Below are positions 38,901-48,948 of a stretch of DNA of 64,000 nt, one piece after another (positions within the stretch are counted from its first letter, which is position 1; each line of letters starts with the position of its first letter). Source of the stretch: Brachypodium distachyon. Lineage: Eukaryota > Streptophyta > Magnoliopsida > Poales > Poaceae. The stretch spans positions 34,434,737 to 34,498,736 of the forward strand of contig NC_016133.3 of the NCBI RefSeq assembly GCF_000005505.3, in the 5' to 3' direction. Position numbers and translations under genes: made by a program. The notes beneath the pieces were generated by a model. That model was not told where the DNA came from. It did no database searches and saw only the letters and a list, made by a program, of their open reading frames with translations.

Positions 38901-41900
38901 CGAGCTCGGACTGCGGGCCCGAGTAACACCTTACTCGTCCACTGGCACCGACTCAAGTCGATAGTTGGTAGCGGCGCCTAGCAGCACGTGCCAACTCCCG
39001 AGTAACCACAAGGTATATTGACGAACCATACAATGTGTCATATGCAACATTCCTTTTGCCTCGCGATATGTGTGTCGAGCTCAAGGCGAGTGCGTGTCAT
39101 CCTTGTGGATAGCTCGAGTCTCTTCTTGTTCCTGTGATACAGATTCCCGAACAGGTTAACACTTAACCCAAGTCGCATGGCCATGCTTTCCGAATCTGAT
39201 CACTCGAGAGGGCCCAGAGATATCTCTCCGAACAGGAGGGGCAAATCCCATCTTGATCAACCATGACTCGCAGCATGCTTCTCAGCAAACCCGAAAGCTA
39301 CCTTTATAACCACCCAGTTATGGAGTAGCGTTTGGCAACCCCTAAGTAGGCCGATTCACATCCCAAGCTCATACGATGACCTCAGGTCTAGGACTGGCAT
39401 ATACATCGTACTTGAGACTAACAAATGACAATCATCTCGTTGTGTCTCAGTGCGGGTCTGTCCGACTCAACAATCTCATTGTCGAGTCCATGCTATCAGT
39501 CGGCAACACCTTGCCCTATGACTTGTGAAACATAGTCATCATACTGATTCACATTGCTAGTCTAAATTATGTGTCCGCATAACCTCAATGACTAGGGACC
39601 ATTAGAACAACATCATAGAATACATAGTCTCACAAACAAATCACGTATTTATTGATACATATCAGTGATGATGTTCAAGGACAATAACAATAACTCATGA
39701 ATACATAGGAAATAACATCATCACATGATTGCCTCTAGGGCATATCTCCAACATAAAACGCCATGAAGAAACGCATTTTGAACATCCAACTGACGCAAAT
39801 TCCAACCACGAGAGACTGCAATGGACAGGACAAGCCGAATCGTAGTAGACTTCACCACTGGGCTGAAAGTATCCTCGTAATCGATGCCGTAACGCTGCTT
39901 AAATCCCTTTGCAACCAAGCGCACTTTGTGGCGATCAATAGAGCCATCGGCTTTACGCTTGAGTTTGAAAACCCAGCGACAGTCGATCAGGTTCTGTCGA
40001 CGATTAGGGGGAACAAGATGCCATGTATTGTTCCAAAGCAGAGCTTGATACTCAGTGTCCATGGCCTGCTTCCAGGAGGGATCACCAAGTGCCTCCAAGT
40101 GCGTCGCTAGTTCAACAGTGGCAAGATGTGCACGGCGGTGACGGACGGGATCATATGGAACAGTCCCGTCAGTGCGTTTCCGAACCAGCCGGGTGTTGTC
40201 ACGATTGCGTGTGACCATGTGATGAGGCAGAGGCGCCGGTCGCCGCGATGGAGCAGGCGGTGGAACCGGCATTGGAGACGGCATGAAGACCGGAGTCGAG
40301 GGAGCCGGCAAGTCATATGGAGACGGCGGTGCAGGTGGCGTGCCAGTAGCAGCAGGCAACGACGGAGATGCTTCGTCTGCCGCAGCAGAGAGGTCATCTG
40401 GTTCGGCATCGGACGCGGCAGAAACGCTGGCTGCCGCGACAGGATTTGCAGTCGTGGACGAAGGCGCAGCAGGAGAGGCTACCGTGGCAGGAGCAGATGG
40501 CGCGGCAAGAGAGGCTGCCGCGGCAGGAGCCGAATATGTCGCCATGGCTGGGGGAACCTGCACATCAGAAACAACATCAGGCTTGGCCGGAGGATCAGTA
40601 TGTCCATCAGATAGAAGACTCGGATGACTCATACACACATTGTCAGTTCGATGATCCACACAATCGGGGCCATAAAAGATATGTGGGGTGGTGGGAACAG
40701 GAAGAAGAAGATCCTCCTCACTTGGGGGGCGATCGGATGAGGGCTTGGTTTCAGAAAACGGAAAGGTATGTTCGTCAAACACGACATCACGAGATACATA
40801 TATCCGGCCAGAGGAGACATGAAGACACTTGTATCCCTTGTGAAAGCTACTGTACCCCAAGGAAACACAACGTTTAGAACGAAACTGAAGCTTGCGATCA
40901 TTGTAAGGACGAAGGCATGGCCAGCACGCACAGCCGAAAGTGCGGAGGAAGGTGTAGTCAGGCTTGACATTCAGTAGGCGTTCTAAAGGAGTGGAATTGA
41001 GAATTGTCTTACTTGGGAGGCGATTGATAAGGAAGCAGGCAGTCTGGAAAGCCTCATCCCAAAAACGCAAAGGCATGGAGGCTTGAGCAAGAAGTGTGAG
41101 TCCGACTTCAACTAGATGCCGGTGTTTACGTTCCGCAGAGCCGTTTTGCTGGTGTGCGTGTGGACAGGAGACATGGTGGACAATGCCAATCTTGTTAAAA
41201 AAGGTATGGAGCTTGTGATACTTGCCTCCCCAATCGGTTTGCATACAGAGGATTTTCCTATTAAGAAGACGTTCAACTCTAGCTTGGAACCGGAGAAAAA
41301 CTTGCTCAACGTCAGATTTGTGTTTAAGGCAATAGATCCATGTGAATTTACTGAAATCATCTATAAAACTCACATAAAATTTTGATCCACCACTAGATGG
41401 GCACGCAGGCCCCCACACATCGGAAAAAAATAAGCTTTAAAGGAGCTGAAGACACACGATTAGACCTAGGATAGGGAAGCTGATGGCTTTTACCCTGATG
41501 ACACGCATCACACACACTAGTTTTATCGGGTTTGCTATCACACCGAAGACCTGACTTGGTGACCACTTGATCGACGACAGGAGACGAGGGATGACCGAGC
41601 CGGCAATGCCACCGTTCTCGACTAAGCCTAGTGGAAGATAGAGCCTGTCGAGAGGAAGAGCCGCCGGAGATCGGATAGAGACCACCCTCACTGGGTCCTT
41701 GGAACAGAACCCTCCTCGTAGCCAGATCCTTGATAACAAAAGAGTTAGGAAAATATTCCACAGAAACATTATTATTTGTAGTAAGCCGACCAACAACACA
41801 GAGATTTTTGGTTGTGTGTGGAACATGTAGGACTTCCTTGAGTTGAAAAGATCCAGAAGGTGTGCGAATTACCGAATTGCCAACGTGTGTAATTTTCATA

Positions 41901-44805
41901 CCTGAGCCGCTGGCTGTGTGGACTTGATCCTTGCCGGAGTACTGCTCACGGACGTTCAGCTTGTCGAGCTCCCCGGTGATATGATCGGTCGCACCAGAGT
42001 CAGTGTACCATGCAGGGTCGAAGTTGCTTGCACCGGAGGAGACATTGCTGATCGTCGGGCTGGAAGTTGTGGTTGAACCGGTTGTGGCACTTGAAATCCT
42101 CATGCCCAAACTTTTTGCAAAGTTGGCACTGGACTCTGGGCTTCTTGTTGTTGCCACCAGAGGTGCCGACATTGGTGCCGGACTGCTGATCGCGGTTGGC
42201 ATTGCCGCGGCTCTGGCCGCGTCCACCACGACCACCTCCTGCGTTGTTCCGGCCACCGTTGCCTCATCCTGCCGTGTTGGCGGAGATCTGATGGTACGAG
42301 GAGATCTCCTGGCGCACCTCGTGATCCAGCATGAGGGAGTAGAAGTGGTCCAGCGAGATCGGTTCCGTCTTCACCATGACCGACAACGAAGTCACCAGCG
42401 CGTCGTACGTGTTGTCGAGGCCAGTGAGAAAGTAGGTCATGATGTCGTCGTCGGAGATTGGATTCTCGGTGGAGGCGAGCTGGTCAGCCATCCCCTTGAC
42501 ACGAGCAAAGTAGTCGGTCATGGAGGAATCCTTCTTCTGGACCATGGAGAGCTGCTTGCGAAATTGAACAACACGTGCCCTAGAGTTGGAGGAAAACATC
42601 ATCTCCAGTGCTGACCACACTGCTTTGGATGAAGTGTGTAGCATGACGCGGGCAAGAACTTCCGACGAAAGGGTTGACAATAGGCCGGAGAGGAGCAGCT
42701 GGTCCCGAGTATGCCTGTTGGTGAAGCTGGGGTTTACAACCTGAGGAGCATCGTCGGCATTGGACGCCGGAACGAGACGGGGTGGTGCGACGATGGATCC
42801 GTCGACAAAGCCGAGCAGCTGGTACGCACGGAGGATGGGAACCACCTGTGCCTTCCAGAGGAGATATGTGTCACGGGCGAGCTTGACGGTGACGAGCTGC
42901 CCAATGTTGGGCATGGAGATCCCACCCGAGAGCATGGAACCAGCCGACAACGATGCGCTCGCCATGGCGAGCGTGCTAGGATTGCTGATGATGGACGGCG
43001 AAGTGGCAGCAATCGTGCAGGCGTGTTGACGGCGCGAGGGCAGCAGTGGTGCTGGCAGAGGTTGAAGGAGAGGTTGACATGGTCGATTTGCACAGATTGG
43101 ATCTTAGAAGAGAGCCTCTGATACCATGTAAAAAACACTAGATGGAAGTTTAGGATTAATTGCCATGCCTCTCCTGAGCACCGGCCTCATGTATTTATAT
43201 GCCAAAGACAATTACAACAACCTAACCAATCACGTTTACAACAGACCACGGATTGGCATGATTTCTGTTAAGATGTGCTATCTAGTTAGAACTAGAGGTT
43301 CAAACGACAAACGTCAGACAACAGCCTGTCTAACATCTTGTTCTACGTAAAGGAATGTAGTACAAATACTACTCCCTCCGTCCAACAAAGGATGTCTCAA
43401 CTTTGACTAAATTTGAATGCATCTATACACTAAGTCATGTCTAGATATTTAAATTTTGACAAACATGAGACATCTTTTGTTGGACGGAGAGAGTAATATA
43501 ATATAAATCTTTATAACCAACTATTGCATATGGTAGCTATTGTATCATGTTTACTATGCATGACATGCCATGAGCTTAATACCCACAGCACGTTGTCTTA
43601 TTGTCCTTGCTCTAAGGTCCCATCGCTATAGTCTTCAAGTAGTTGCATCCAGAAGTTAATAATCTCGTTTCGCTGCACGCAGCAATAGACACCTTCTACT
43701 CTTCGACTAGGTAGCATCAATCTCAATCTCCCGATCAAGTTGCATCTCGGTTTACATTTCGATGGCGACGATTCAGACGACGAGCATTAAACACAAGTCG
43801 ACTTCCAAAGTTACGGAGCCAGCCAGTAGCACTTTAGTATACTAATATGATTCTTTGTCAATAGAAAAACTAGTATCATTCAGGACAGATCGTCGTTGCA
43901 AATGGCTAATTTGGCAGGGGTTGCTGAGGGTGGGCCTGGATAAGTCGGTGGAGCTGCTGACTGACGCCGCGGAGGGCCTTCGATTTGCGCTGACCGACGG
44001 CGTGGATGTGGCCACCGACGGCACCATCTACTTCACCGACGCGTCCCACAAGCACAGCCTTAGGAACTTCATTCTGGATGTGCTTGAGGCACGGCCTCAC
44101 GGCCGGCTCATGAGCTTCGACCCCTCTACGCGTCGAACCACCGTGCTGGCGCGTGACCTTTACTTCCCCAACGGCGTCGCCCTCGCGCCCGACCAAGGTT
44201 CCCTCATTTTCTGCGAGACCATCATGTAAGAAAACATACATAAACACGAGAACGTTGATTGCGTTGTGACTTTCCTGACACAATGACGCCATTCATTGCA
44301 GGAGGATGTGCTCGAGGTACCACATCAAGGGCGACAAGGAAGGCATGGTGGAGAGGTTCATCGACCGCCTGCCTGGGTTACCTGACAACGTTCGCTACGA
44401 TGGCGACGGCCGCTACTGGATCGCGCTTTCTGCGGTACGCAATGCAACCATAAATTTTTTATCTCCCGTATCACTGCAGAACTCGATTCATTCTTGAAAT
44501 CTCTACATCATGAACTGGGTCTGATACAGGGGAGGACGCTGTTGTGGGACATGCTGATGGGATCGCCGCTGCTGCGGAAGCTGGTGTACTTGGTGAACAG
44601 GTACGTAGCGGCGGTGCCGAAGAGCACCGGGGGTGCTGGGACGTTGAGTGTGGGGCTGGACGGGACCCCTGTGACCATGTACTCTGACCCCCGGCTTGTG
44701 CTCGCCACCGGCTGGTTCAAGGTCGGGGACTACCTTTACTATGGGTCGCTCCAGAACTCCTACATCAGTAGGATTGACCTCACGAAGTCATTCATCGAAG
44801 CCTAG
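35969..44805 (+). CDS. Strictosidine synthase-like protein, copy 2, with transposon-filled intron 1
   Basis: Close tandem relative of the gene at 31814. Exons are 35969-36370, 43918-44225, 44302-44434 and 44530-44805. The last three have exactly the lengths of copy 1 (308, 133 and 276 bp). The total is 1119 bp, 372 residues, with no stop or frameshift. The start may be at 35969 (MPMAPGLGF) or at the second ATG, 35975, which aligns with copy 1. The same hydrophobic N-terminus and propeller motifs are present ([57 protein letters not shown]). Intron 1 is 7547 bp, against 577 bp in copy 1, because it contains a Copia element in antisense orientation plus two Stowaway MITEs. Whether so large an intron is spliced efficiently cannot be told from sequence. 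The TATA box of copy 1 has no equivalent here. Confidence 0.88.
36702..36813. mobile_element. Stowaway MITE in SSL2 intron 1 (left)
   Basis: TA-flanked palindrome with CTCCCTCCGTCCCATATTAA at the left and TTAATATGGACAGACGGAG at the right. Inner arms include TTTAGACGATTTTTGAATAT and GACAAATTTGAATCACTTAA. Confidence 0.85.
36999..37207 (-). repeat. Copia 3' LTR (209 bp)
   Basis: Left copy, ending CTGTCTAACA. It is the same length as the right copy with seven substitutions, six of them transitions, and no indels. Confidence 0.93.
37215..38397 (-). pseudogene. Copia pol, distal part: RT palm onward and RNase H
   Basis: Continues the RT after the nested solo [33 protein letters not shown], then the catalytic YVDDIIV. 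It is followed by YFLGIQV, the [11 protein letters not shown] block, RNase H motifs [19 protein letters not shown] and [11 protein letters not shown], and the terminal [13 protein letters not shown] 1-nt-type frameshift lies just upstream of YVDD (near 38190). The final ORF stop is at 37215, beside the polypurine tract. Confidence 0.92.
38393..39758 (-). mobile_element. Solo LTR (Angela/BARE-like Copia) nested in the Copia RT
   Basis: Body 38398-39753 (1356 bp), starting TGTTGGGGAACG and ending ATCTCCAACA on the plus strand. It is flanked by a perfect 5-bp duplication TAAAA (38393-38397, 39754-39758). On its own sense strand it starts TGTTGGAGATATGCCCTAG, which I recognise as the start of Angela/BARE-type LTRs of grasses. 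No internal region or second LTR is present, so it is a solo LTR left by LTR-LTR recombination. Removing it and one TAAAA restores the RT frame across HGVL-EEDV. Confidence 0.88.
39754..42256 (-). pseudogene. Copia pol, proximal part: protease, integrase, RT start
   Basis: Protease has [10 protein letters not shown]. The integrase zinc region reads WHCRLGHPS and [13 protein letters not shown]. The integrase core has [23 protein letters not shown] and [16 protein letters not shown], covering the D-D-E residues. A long Pro/Ala/Ser linker (about 40200-40620) follows, then [44 protein letters not shown] and [12 protein letters not shown], where the solo LTR interrupts. The frame shifts near 41400 between the zinc region and the core. 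Confidence 0.92.
42060..42965 (-). pseudogene. Copia gag
   Basis: Starts ATG at 42965 ([11 protein letters not shown]). Contains the gag block [19 protein letters not shown] and the later [11 protein letters not shown]. An in-frame TGA follows NTAG near 42264. The same frame continues as a Gly/Arg/Asn-rich stretch and a CCHC knuckle, [14 protein letters not shown] (about 42088-42135). A frame change separates it from the protease ORF. Confidence 0.85.
43127..43335 (-). repeat. Copia 5' LTR (209 bp)
   Basis: Right copy. It begins TGTAAAAAAC immediately after the primer site region and ends CTGTCTAACA next to TCTTG. Confidence 0.93.
43372..43493. mobile_element. Stowaway MITE in SSL2 intron 1 (right)
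   Basis: TA-flanked palindrome with CTCCCTCCGTCCAACAAAGG at the left and CTTTTGTTGGACGGAGAGAG at the right. It is a different subfamily from the one at 36702. Confidence 0.85.
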
Positions 44806-45600
44806 GTAGGTTGGATGTGACGTTGAATTCTGTGTATGTTGTCTTTGTAAACAAAACAAGTCCTTGCAAGTACAATGTAACACGCGTGATACACTGTGTG
44901 TCACTTCTCTCTTTTTTATGTAATGGAAACTTTACTTAACCTCTGCATAAATGAAATGGGAACTTTACTTTATCTCTGCATCAATGAAATGGAAACTTTA
45001 CTTAACCTCTACATCGATGAAAGATTCATTAAGCGCATGTATAAAACGGGTTGATATCAACCTTTGTTTTACCAAATACTTCCTCCGATTTATAATAAAT
45101 ATCACTCATTTAGTACAAAAGTTAATGTGAAAAGAGATGTCAGTCCTTATTTTAGATGATCTCGTAGTGGTCAAAATAAGACGTTTTTTTCCTTCCAAAT
45201 GCTAGCTCAGAAGATGCAATGTTGTGGCTTTTGGCTTTTTTTCTCGATTTAGAAAAGTTGGCACAAATGGCAGATGCCACGACCTCTCTCTCTCTTTTTT
45301 GAGGGGGGCAGTTTTCTTTTTTTTTTTAGCAAAAGGGGGGCAGATGCCACGACCTGGGAATCCTTCCGGACCCGACAAAGCAACCAAATCAGGCCTCAAA
45401 GTAACTCGTTACTAGCTACTGCTCTCGGCCCACTGGAGTCAAGAGCAACAGCGTGCCGGCCAGCCTACGTAACCACGGCCCGTTACAAACCGTAACCCGA
45501 ACGGGAATCAAAGACCCAGCCACGCCAGCCCAGTAGACGGCTAGGGGCCCTTCTCCTTCTCGGAGTCAGCCTCGTTACCGGCCGGCAACCCGGCCCGCCG
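44806..45600. other. Intergenic with a repeated ATG(A)AATGG phrase and T-rich tracts
   Basis: SSL2 3' flank, then three copies of a GGAAACTTTACTTAACCTCT-like unit at 44925-45015 (about 40-bp spacing). A partial Stowaway-like end lies near 45078 (CTTCCTCCGATTTATAATAA). A duplicated GGCAGATGCCACGACCT is present at 45269 and 45340. No gene recognised. Confidence 0.5.
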
Positions 45601-45640
45601 TGCATATTAAGGGCTCCGCACCGCACCGTCGCCCCTCCCC

Positions 45641-45737
45641 AACGAGTTTCCCTGTTCGAGCCCAGCAAGTTTCTATTCTCCTCGCCAAAAAAAAGAAACG
45701 AGTTTCCCTGTTCGTGCCCAGCAAGTTTCTATTCTCC
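45641..45737 (+). repeat. 41-bp direct repeat in the leader of the orphan ORF
   Basis: Units at 45641-45681 and 45697-45737 differ at one base (TTCGAGCCC against TTCGTGCCC), with a period of 56. The second unit ends 14 bp before the ATG at 45752. A TATTAA element at 45605 could be the TATA box, which would put the repeat in the 5' UTR. Confidence 0.8.
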
Positions 45738-45751
45738 GCGTGCGCAAGCAG

Positions 45752-46549
45752 ATGTTCCGAAGCATGGAACCCGCCGACGAGAAGCACCGGCCATGGAAGA
45801 CGCTGGAGAACACGGTGCGCGCCATCATCGACCACACGTTCGACACCGCGCTCTGTATCGTCAAGATGACGACGCACTCGCAGAGAGGAAGCAGCCGGCC
45901 CGACGTCGTTGACCTCGAGCAATTCATCGACCCGGCCGACAAGGACTCGCCGGTGCTGACCGTCCACGCCGAGGCCACGAGCTGCTGCTTCGCCTTCAAC
46001 AACTCGCGCCGCGACGCGGCGGCGTACGCCAGGTACACCTCCAAGTCCGGGAAGAGCGCGCCGACGCACCGCTTCCGTGACGCCGCCATCACCATCTCCC
46101 CCGGGACTCTCCACCTGGCCCACGCCGGCGTAGTAGGCCGGACTAGTGCGGCGGCCGGCTACTCCGGCGTCAGTCCGGACGTCGGGAGCAGCAGCAGCAG
46201 CCGGCCGCTGGGGGATGTACTGGCGATGCTGGACGCCGTCGTGCAGCGCCTTGACGAGGAGATCTGGAAGAAGGAGGCGGTGCGCTGGAAGGCGAAGGCT
46301 CTGCCCTGGTGCGGCTACAGGCCCAGTTTCCCTGCCGAGATCGAACAGGTGTTGAAGGTGCTGCGGGAGATGAGGAGCGAGATGGACATTGAGGCCGTCA
46401 TGCGCAGGAGGTTGCAGAAGCGGCGGCGCTGCGTCGTCCAGGAGATCGGGCCGGTGGATGCCGTGGATCGGGGTCGTGCCGACATGACGGCGGAGGAGCT
46501 GGCCAAGAGGTTGAAGAGGATGGAAATCGGCTCAAGCTCTAGCCTCTAG
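45752..46549 (+). CDS. Orphan single-exon protein, function unknown
   Basis: Open frame of 265 residues from ATG 45752; a second in-frame ATG at 45764 has the better Kozak context (A at -3, G at +4). I recognise no family. Visible features are an N-terminal region with KTLENTVRAIIDHTFDTAL, probably helical, and HAEATSCCFAFNNSRRDAA. A Ser-rich linker (SSSSSRPLGD) precedes a helical C-terminal half (VVQRLDEEIWKKEAVRWKAK, then EIEQVLKVLREMRSEM). A basic patch, MRRRLQKRRRCV, could be a nuclear signal. The end is ELAKRLKRMEIGSSSSL. GC-rich codon use is typical of grass genes and the frame is much longer than its neighbours, so a real gene is likely. There is no signal peptide or membrane segment. 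Confidence 0.65.
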   Translation: MFRSMEPADEKHRPWKTLENTVRAIIDHTFDTALCIVKMTTHSQRGSSRPDVVDLEQFIDPADKDSPVLTVHAEATSCCFAFNNSRRDAAAYARYTSKSGKSAPTHRFRDAAITISPGTLHLAHAGVVGRTSAAAGYSGVSPDVGSSSSSRPLGDVLAMLDAVVQRLDEEIWKKEAVRWKAKALPWCGYRPSFPAEIEQVLKVLREMRSEMDIEAVMRRRLQKRRRCVVQEIGPVDAVDRGRADMTAEELAKRLKRMEIGSSSSL

Positions 46550-48800
46550 GTGACTAGATCGCACGTGGAGCAGTAGGTGATTGAAAAAAATTGCACGCGT
46601 GGGTCAATTTAAGTCAATATATGTCACCCATGACCCCAGGATACGGCATAGTTATTCTGATGAGGAGAAGATCTTCTCCGCTCTCTGCATATCCATGCAC
46701 GCCATTCAATTCACTCATGAGCTAATGACAATATGAGCCGCGAAGGGCACAATGGCACAGAGAGGATGGTTCGGTCGACATCCGGCGATTGTCGTCGAGC
46801 AAGGAGTTATGTCAAGAGATCAACGGTTATAAGCGGCTCGTTACATATGATGGAGAAGCTGAAACAGTAAAGCCTTGCGAACAAGTACCAAGCGAATTTG
46901 ATGTAAACGGTTAACACTGTACTTTACAGAATTGTACGTTGATAGGAAATTGTCCCAACATGGTTGATGATTTAGGCCGGTCGGTTAAGCACTAGGGACA
47001 TCAAATGTATCAAATACTCTCTCGGTTCTAAAATATAGTGTGTATAACTTTTGTTGTCTATCATAGTATTTTTTAAACTTTGACCAATAGTGTCAAATGA
47101 CTATCATTAGATACATTGTGAAATACTCTCTTCATTTCAAAATGTAGGACGTATAATTTTTGTTCACCGTCAAACCTTTTAAGGTTTGATCAAGCTTAAA
47201 AATATCAGTATTTATAGTGTCAAAAACAAGATATTATGAAAATATTTTTCATAACAAATCTAATAATCCTAATTTGGCACCGTAGACGTTGATATTTTTT
47301 ATTAGCAAAAGTTATGTGCTCTACATTTCGGAACATAAGGAGTATATTTTCACATTATGTTGGTACGGCATTGTATATACTACCGATATCTTTTGCTATA
47401 AACTTAGACACCCTATGGAAAAGATATACTGATATCTTTTGCTATAAGCAGAGTGAGTATCTTCTTTGTTGGTGAAGCGGTTCTCGAGGGAGGTTGAAAC
47501 CCTCCAACCTGTATATGAAAACGTATTTTTCAATATATTTGAACAACCGAGCATATTATTTTTCTGAGCGGGGGCAGCCTCTGTATTCGTGTTGGCCTAC
47601 AATTTTGCTTAATTCTGCATCGATCGATACGGAGGCAGTGAGTATTCTCTCCTTTTCGGAACAAAAATGTATCAATAATAAAATTGTAGGCTTGTTAGCA
47701 AATTAAAGGCTTCTTAAGTTTAAGGATTAGCCTTTTCTTTCACTCACATTTATTTTGAAACTTTTTCTTTCACTCACGTTTAACAGGATCACGTCCGGAA
47801 AGAGAGATCCATCAGGTGGTTGTTCTATGCCTGGTTAAGTCCGATCCATAAGAAGTGTCCCAAATTTATACTACAAAGTTATTAGAGGGAGTACGTTTTG
47901 TCTCCCGCTAAACATAGTGTAGAGATTTCGAGGTGGACCTAACACACTACGAGAGGGCCTATTCACCTATACCAACTACTTTGGTGTAGTTGATTAGTCC
48001 TTTTTTATTTCTACTTATTTAGTGCAAGTTTCCGAGCGGCAGAGCCACTCACATTAAAGCAAATCTTGAATCCGGGCGGCTATGCCACTCACGTTGAAAC
48101 AAGACCGTTGTGATTCCGGGCGAATCCGCTCACGTTAAATCACAACTTATATGCACTAAGTACTTAAAAATAACAAGGCCTAACCGGGAGACTTATATGA
48201 ACAAAGTAGTACTATATTGCTTTAGGAATATTAGTACAAGAGAGAGCATACACACCTTACACTTGCTCACACCTTGTTCTCCACCTTCTTCACTTCCTTA
48301 TTCTCTACTACTCAAGGTATGAGGCAAGGGCCTCTATCTATAGGACTACATGGTTATTGGATCTTTGACATGTGTCAAGATCTTAGCCATTGATACAAAA
48401 TATCTAAAGCGTTCCACACACTTCTACACAAATATCTAGGTACTAGAAGGTTTCGTATTTATTTATTTTAAACTGCTATTCTAGAGTATTCCAAAGCTTC
48501 TACATAATTCTTCGTGTATGTCTAAACAGTAGAAGGTTCCCTTTTTTATTTATTTTATATTTTAAAGTATTCCATAATAATGTCTTCTTCTTTGTAATAT
48601 TGAGAACACTGTAGAAGCTTGCATTGTATTCTCTGACACATAGGATCAAATTTGAGATCTAAGCACAGGCACAACCCCAAAAACAAAACGACAAGGAAGG
48701 GGAAACAACTTTATCGTGAATTTAGATGATATATAGTTGGTCGATCGCAACAGCGCGGTGAAGAACACACGACATAGACGAATTTATTCAGAACGACGGG
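46550..48800. other. Intergenic with MITE-like palindromes and a three-unit repeat
   Basis: Two adjacent Stowaway-like elements occupy about 47018-47130 and 47125-47345 (CTCTCTTCATTTCAAAATGT ... ACATTTCGGAACATAAGGAG). A fragment near 47830-47895 has a Stowaway-type end (GAGGGAGTAC). Around 48030-48145 three diverged units of about 40 bp read CCGAGCGGCAGAGCCACTCA, CCGGGCGGCTATGCCACTCA and CCGGGCGAATCCGCTCA. No gene recognised. Confidence 0.5.
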
Positions 48801-48948
48801 AATGTGTTACATTACATAGTATATAAATCAAGCCGGATGTGGAGCACATGAATGGAATTAACAGAAGAACTGGCGGGCGCATGCATGAAACGTAGTATGA
48901 TGCATGGGGCAAGCAAGTGAACAACCCCCTCGATCCCGCGAGGAGAGA

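Larger units (their letters stand above)
36999..43335 (-). mobile_element. Ty1/Copia LTR retrotransposon inside SSL2 intron 1
   Basis: Bounded by 209-bp LTRs at 36999-37207 and 43127-43335 (TGTAAAAAAC...CTGTCTAACA). I count seven differences between the LTRs (3.3%). Minus orientation: the primer site TGGTATCAGAG (43116-43126), matching initiator tRNA-Met, follows the right LTR. The polypurine tract TTGAGGGGGAG (37208-37218) precedes the left one. Flanks are TCTTA (36994-36998) and TCTTG (43336-43340), a 5-bp duplication with one change. Gene order is gag, protease, integrase, RT, RNase H, confirming Copia. Defects are a nonsense codon in gag, frameshifts, and a nested solo LTR in RT. Confidence 0.95.

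Noticed and set aside
40126..40877. Plus-strand ORFs of 114-169 aa opposite the Copia integrase linker
   Set aside because: Shadows of the Pro/Ala-rich linker on the minus strand; the minus frame is continuous with integrase and RT.
47463..47515. tRNA-like stretch (GGTTCTCGAGGGAGGTTGAAACCC)
   Set aside because: No acceptor stem, D-arm or anticodon arm can be formed around it, and the T-arm consensus GGTTCGA is not met.
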